Positions 6,202-9,444 of a DNA stretch of 9,444 bases are shown here, piece by piece. The notes under the pieces are model-generated. The model made no database searches. It saw only the letters and a program-made list of their open reading frames with translations, and was not told where the DNA came from. The first letter of the stretch is position 1; each line of letters opens with the position of its first letter. The DNA comes from DASRHY01 sp046765875 (GTDB lineage Bacteria > Actinomycetota > Actinomycetes > Propionibacteriales > Kribbellaceae), in NCBI GenBank assembly GCA_046765875.1, contig JBKPSJ010000421.1, positions 1-9,444 on the forward strand, given 5' to 3'. The translations under genes were made by a program, and so were the position numbers.

Positions 6202-6762
6202 GTGCGTCTCGTCGTCGCCGTGGTGGTGCTCCTCACGCTGGCCGGCTGTTCCTCGACGGGCCAGCAGCAGGCCGACCGCAAGGGGCAGACCGGGTTCGTC
6301 GCCGGCGGCGGGACCTTGACCGTGTTCGCGGCCGGTGACCGCAAGCCGGCCCCGAAGGTGAGCGGCGAGACGCTGGACGGCAAGACCTGGTCGCTGGCCG
6401 ACCAGGCCGGCAAGGTCGTGGTGCTGAACGTGTGGGGATCATGGTGCTCGCCCTGTCGTAAGGAGGCGCCGGACCTGGTCGCGGCGTCCGAGCGGCTCGG
6501 CGCCCGTACGGTCTTCGCCGGGCTGAACACGCGCGATCTGGACCCGGCGCCGGCGCGCCAGTTCGTCCGCGAGTTCGAGGTTCCGTACCCGAGCATCTTC
6601 GACCCCAGCGGCAAGCAGTTGCTCGGGTTCCGCGGCCAGATCTCGCCGCAGTCGATCCCGAGCACGCTGGTGATCGATGCCCAGGGCAAGGTCGCCGCCC
6701 GGATCCTCGGCGCGGTGACGGCCGCGACGCTCGTCGATGTGGTGCACGACGTCGATGGGTGA
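6202..6762 (+). CDS. TlpA/ResA-like thiol-disulfide oxidoreductase, lipoprotein
   Basis: A 186-residue thioredoxin-fold lipoprotein on the outer face of the membrane. ResA/CcsX-type proteins reduce the CxxCH cysteines of apocytochromes c before heme is attached, taking electrons from CcdA. Visible: short basic start and hydrophobic segment, lipobox LAGC with lipidated Cys16, redox motif WCSPC (Cys82 and Cys85), the extra central insert typical of TlpA/ResA (about 107-128), and the cis-proline region SIPSTLVID with Pro153. The GTG at 6202 is chosen because it gives a textbook lipoprotein signal; an upstream ATG at 6049 would overlap the phosphatase gene by 150 bases and bury the lipobox. The start is 2 bases after the phosphatase stop and the end overlaps ccdA by 8 bases. 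Equivalent to M. tuberculosis Rv0526 by position and motifs. Confidence 0.93.
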   Translation: MRLVVAVVVLLTLAGCSSTGQQQADRKGQTGFVAGGGTLTVFAAGDRKPAPKVSGETLDGKTWSLADQAGKVVVLNVWGSWCSPCRKEAPDLVAASERLGARTVFAGLNTRDLDPAPARQFVREFEVPYPSIFDPSGKQLLGFRGQISPQSIPSTLVIDAQGKVAARILGAVTAATLVDVVHDVDG

Positions 6763-7501
6763 GTGGTTCCGCGACACCGTTCTGGACGGATCGATGCTGC
6801 TGGCTCTGCCGGTGGCGGCGGCCGCCGGCCTGGTGTCGTTCTTCTCGCCATGTGTGGTGCCGCTGCTGCCGGGCTATCTGTCGTACGTGACCGGGCTGTC
6901 GGCCGCGGACCTCGGCTCGCACAAGCGCGGGCGGATGCTGGCCGGGACGCTGTTGTTCGTGCTCGGGTTCAGCGCCGTGTTCGTGCTCACCGGAGTGACC
7001 TTCGGCGTCGTCGGCGAGGCGCTGCTCGAGCACCAGTCGGTGATCACCAAGGTGCTCGGCGCGGTGACGGTAGTGCTCGGGCTGGCGTTCCTGGGCTGGT
7101 TCGGGTTCCTGCAGCGCGACGTCCGGGTGCACAAGGTGCCCGCGGTCGGGATCGCGGCCGCGCCGCTGCTCGGTGTGTTGTTCGGTCTCGGCTGGACGCC
7201 GTGCATCGGCCCGACCCTCGGTGCGGTGCTGACGCTGGCGCTCAACGAGGGCGGTGTCGGCCGCGGCGCGGTGCTCGCGATCGTGTACAGCCTGGGTCTC
7301 GGCATCCCGTTCGTGCTCGCCGCGCTGGCGTTCAGGCGCATGCTCGGCGCGGTCGGCTGGATCCGCAGGCACCAGATCTGGGTGATGCGGCTCGGTGGCG
7401 CGATGCTGGTCGCCGTCGGCGTACTGCTGCTCACCGGCGCGTGGGGTAGCCTGACCGCCGACCTGCGCAACTGGGTCTCCGACTTCGTGCCGGTGGTGTG
7501 A
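6755..7501 (+). CDS. ccdA: Cytochrome c biogenesis membrane protein CcdA
   Basis: A 248-residue integral membrane protein of the DsbD/CcdA family. It carries electrons from cytoplasmic thioredoxin across the membrane to extracytoplasmic thiol proteins such as the lipoprotein encoded just upstream. Six hydrophobic segments are visible (about 16-36, 62-84, 97-118, 131-162, 170-192, 208-228). The two conserved redox cysteines are present in their usual settings: Cys33 in SFFSPCVVPLLPGY and Cys150 in GLGWTPCIGPTLG. The ATG at 6755 is chosen over an in-frame ATG at 6737 because it gives the normal family start and an 8-base overlap (ATGGGTGA) with the previous gene; no Shine-Dalgarno sequence is obvious, so translation is probably coupled. 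The stop is 1 base before resB. Confidence 0.96.
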   Translation: MGEWFRDTVLDGSMLLALPVAAAAGLVSFFSPCVVPLLPGYLSYVTGLSAADLGSHKRGRMLAGTLLFVLGFSAVFVLTGVTFGVVGEALLEHQSVITKVLGAVTVVLGLAFLGWFGFLQRDVRVHKVPAVGIAAAPLLGVLFGLGWTPCIGPTLGAVLTLALNEGGVGRGAVLAIVYSLGLGIPFVLAALAFRRMLGAVGWIRRHQIWVMRLGGAMLVAVGVLLLTGAWGSLTADLRNWVSDFVPVV

Positions 7502-7502
7502 G

Positions 7503-9113
7503 ATGGCCGTCGAAGCTCCACCCCGCAAGAGCGCACCCGCGCCGGACATCGGCACCGGCGGGATGCTGCGCTGGGCCTGGCGCCAGCTCACCTCGATGCG
7601 GACCGCGCTGATCCTGCTGTTCCTGCTGGCGCTCGGCGCGGTGCCCGGCTCGCTGATCCCGCAGCAGCCGAACGACCCGCTGAAGGTCTCCGACTTCACC
7701 GCAGCGCACCCGGAGCTGTCGAGGTGGTACGACCGGCTCGGGCTGTTCGACGTCTACCGGTCGCCGTGGTTCTCGGCCATCTACCTGCTGCTGTTCGTGT
7801 CGCTGGTCGGCTGCGTGATACCGCGAATGGCGACGTACCTCAAGGCGATCGGGGCCCGGCCGCCCAAGCCGCCGCGCAACCTGGACCGGCTGGCCGGCCA
7901 TACCCGGTACGAGACCGATGCCACCGGCAACGACGTGCTCGGCACCGCAAGAGAGGTACTGCGCAAGCGCAGGTACCGGATCGCAGAGTACGACGGCGCC
8001 ATCGCCGGCGAGCGTGGATACCTGCGCGAGGCCGGCAACCTGGTCTTCCACTTCGCGCTACTGCTGGTGCTGGTCGGGGTCGCGTGGGGCTCTCTGTTCG
8101 GTTACCGCGGTACGGTGCTCGTTGTCGTCGGCAACGGGTTCTCGAACTCGATAGCCCAGTACGACGACTTCAGCCCGGGCCGGATCTTCAACCCCGACGA
8201 GCTGCCGCCGTTCTCGCTGACGGTGCGGGACTTCACCGCCCGGTTCGAAACCTCCGGCCCGCAGCGCGGCGCGGCCCGCGAGTTCAACGCGCCGATCACG
8301 TACCAGGAGACGCCCGATGGCCCGGAGCGCTCGTACGACCTGCGGGTGAACCATCCGCTGGTGGTCGGCGGCACCCGGGTACACCTGCTCGGTCACGGGT
8401 ACGCGCCGAGGATCACCGTCCGGGACGGCAACGGCGACGTGGCGTTCTCCGGGCCGGTGCCGTTCCTGCCGCAGGACGGCAACTTCTCCTCCTTCGGCGT
8501 GGTCAAGGCGCCCGACGCACGGCCACAGACGCTCGGCCTGGAGGGGTTCTTCCTGCCGACCGCTGTGATCGACGAACGCGGGCCCGGGTCGGTGTTCCCG
8601 GACGTGCTGCAGCCCATGCTGGTACTCACCGCGTACCACGGCAGGCCGGTTGCGGAGACCGGGCGGCCGCAGTCGGTCTACCAGCTCGACAAGTCGGTGC
8701 TCACCCAGTTCGGCAACGGCAAGGGCGACAAACTCCGGTTCGGGCTGCGGCCCGGCCAGACCCAGCAGTTGCCCGACGGTGCCGGCTCGGTGACGTTCGA
8801 CTCGTACCAGCGCTGGGTCAAGCTGCAGGTCAGCGACACCCCCGGGCTCGATCTCGCGCTCGGCGGCATCCTGCTCGCGATCGCCGGGCTGATGGCGTCG
8901 CTGTTCATCCGGCCGCGGCGGACCTGGGTCCGGGTCCGGGAGACCGGCGGGCGTACCGTTGTCGAGGTCGCGGGCCTGGATCGCAGCGCCGACACCGGTG
9001 CCGGGCACGGGCTTGCCGACGAGATCGCGTCGATCGCGGCTGCCACGAACCACGAGCACGAACCACAAGCACGGACCGGAGCAGGCGGCCACGAACCAGA
9101 AGCAGGAGCCTGA
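7503..9113 (+). CDS. resB: Cytochrome c biogenesis protein ResB (System II)
   Basis: A 536-residue membrane protein, one half of the System II cytochrome c synthase; with CcsA it moves heme across the membrane and joins it to the CxxCH site of apocytochromes. Visible: cytoplasmic N-terminus, family opening SMRTALILLFLLALGAVPGS (31-50, first helix), second helix 89-108, third helix about 179-199 containing His183 in NLVFHFALL (a likely heme-contact position, by family analogy), a large extracytoplasmic domain (about 200-448), and a fourth helix (451-468) followed by the positive RPRRTWVRVR anchor. The last 20 or so residues are His/Glu/Ala/Gly-rich low-complexity sequence encoded by short DNA repeats. 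The ATG follows the ccdA stop by 1 base, and the stop abuts the ccsA start. Equivalent to Rv0528 in M. tuberculosis. Confidence 0.95.
   Translation: MAVEAPPRKSAPAPDIGTGGMLRWAWRQLTSMRTALILLFLLALGAVPGSLIPQQPNDPLKVSDFTAAHPELSRWYDRLGLFDVYRSPWFSAIYLLLFVSLVGCVIPRMATYLKAIGARPPKPPRNLDRLAGHTRYETDATGNDVLGTAREVLRKRRYRIAEYDGAIAGERGYLREAGNLVFHFALLLVLVGVAWGSLFGYRGTVLVVVGNGFSNSIAQYDDFSPGRIFNPDELPPFSLTVRDFTARFETSGPQRGAAREFNAPITYQETPDGPERSYDLRVNHPLVVGGTRVHLLGHGYAPRITVRDGNGDVAFSGPVPFLPQDGNFSSFGVVKAPDARPQTLGLEGFFLPTAVIDERGPGSVFPDVLQPMLVLTAYHGRPVAETGRPQSVYQLDKSVLTQFGNGKGDKLRFGLRPGQTQQLPDGAGSVTFDSYQRWVKLQVSDTPGLDLALGGILLAIAGLMASLFIRPRRTWVRVRETGGRTVVEVAGLDRSADTGAGHGLADEIASIAAATNHEHEPQARTGAGGHEPEAGA
9044..9098 (+). 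repeat. Three copies of a 9-bp direct repeat in the resB 3' end
   Basis: CACGAACCA occurs at 9044-9052, 9057-9065 and 9090-9098, with related CACGAGCACG and ACAAGCACGG words between. The copies are 13 and 33 bases apart, so the first two are out of frame with each other while the second and third are in frame (both read within HEP). This encodes a low-complexity His/Glu-rich tail. Confidence 0.75.
9104..9108 (+). promoter_or_regulatory. Ribosome-binding site of ccsA inside the resB end
   Basis: AGGAG at 9104-9108 is 5 bases before the ATG at 9114. It supports that start and means ribosomes can load for ccsA while finishing resB. Confidence 0.6.
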
Positions 9114-9444
9114 ATGAGCGCGGAGACCTGGGCGGGAATCTCCAATCTGACCATCCCGACGGCCACCGTCGTGTACGTGTTCGCCCTGGTCGCGCACACC
9201 GTCGAATGGGCCGGCAGCCGCACCGTCGCGACCGCGAGGCCCGCCGTGCTCACCTGTTCGGGAGGCCCGGCGGTGATCCCCGCGGAGGTCGCAACGGAGG
9301 TCGCCGAGGAGCCGGTCTCCTGGCGTGCCGAGGCGGCCGGGCGGGTCGGGCTGCTGCTGACCTGGTTGGCCTTCCTGCTGCACGCGACCGGGGTGGTCAC
9401 CCGCGGACTGTCTGCCGGACGGGTGCCCTGGGGCAACATGTACG
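9114..9444 (+). CDS. ccsA: Cytochrome c biogenesis protein CcsA/ResC, 3' end missing
   Basis: The first 110 codons of the second System II synthase subunit; the frame is open to the window end. The ATG directly follows the resB stop (TGAATG) and has AGGAG 5 bases before it. Visible: first membrane helix at about 14-32 (IPTATVVYVFALVAHTVEW), a loop of about 40 residues, a second helix at about 78-95 (GLLLTWLAFLLHATGVV), and RVPWGNMY at the very end, the start of a stretch characteristic of CcsA/ResC (PWGNMYE). The tryptophan-rich heme-handling WWD motif and histidine ligands of the family lie beyond the window. CcsA binds heme and, with ResB, attaches it to apocytochromes outside the membrane. 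Equivalent to Rv0529 in M. tuberculosis. The loop carries one Cys (codon 51) with no known role. Confidence 0.94.
   Translation, partial: MSAETWAGISNLTIPTATVVYVFALVAHTVEWAGSRTVATARPAVLTCSGGPAVIPAEVATEVAEEPVSWRAEAAGRVGLLLTWLAFLLHATGVVTRGLSAGRVPWGNMY

Noticed and set aside
8058..9383. A 441-codon minus-strand open frame opposite resB and ccsA, and similar frames opposite ccdA (6233-7699).
   Set aside because: Compositionally biased shadows of resB, ccsA and ccdA; no motifs, and they span gene boundaries of the real operon.

Overview
This window is chromosomal DNA from a GC-rich actinomycete. Supporting signs are the strong G/C bias at third codon positions, frequent GTG starts, an MMPL-family exporter, an F420-type luciferase-like oxidoreductase, and an operon joining hemL to the System II cytochrome c maturation genes. 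The same gene order is known from mycobacteria (Rv0524 to Rv0529 in M. tuberculosis) and other actinobacteria. Genus cannot be fixed from the sequence alone; something near Kribbella or another Nocardioidales member is a guess.

Layout. Bases 1-1536 hold the 3' two thirds or so of an MMPL/RND-superfamily membrane transporter whose start lies before the window. A 101-base gap with a perfect 10-bp inverted repeat (probable terminator) precedes a luciferase-like, probably F420-dependent oxidoreductase (1638-2600). Facing it, only 29 bases away, is a minus-strand gene (2630-3934) for an exported MltB-type lytic transglycosylase with a Pro/Ser/Thr-rich linker and an unassigned cysteine-containing C-terminal domain. 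Bases 3935-4197 form a divergent control region of about 263 bases, less GC-rich than its surroundings, with repeated GTAAC words and possible promoters for both sides.

From 4198 to the window end runs one tightly packed plus-strand operon: hemL (glutamate-1-semialdehyde aminotransferase, tetrapyrrole synthesis), a histidine-phosphatase-family protein, a TlpA/ResA-type thiol-disulfide lipoprotein, CcdA (carries reducing power across the membrane), ResB, and the start of CcsA/ResC (ResB-CcsA is the System II cytochrome c synthase). Gene junctions after the phosphatase are 2 nt, an 8-nt overlap, 1 nt and 0 nt, so translational coupling is likely. The logic is clear: HemL feeds heme synthesis, CcdA and the TlpA-like protein keep the apocytochrome CxxCH cysteines reduced, and ResB-CcsA exports heme and attaches it.

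I found no mobile element, CRISPR array, phage gene, tRNA or rRNA, and no convincing sign of an undescribed system. The most useful leads are the unassigned C-terminal domain of the transglycosylase, the organisation of the divergent control region, and the unexplained but conserved phosphatase-like protein in the heme/cytochrome operon.
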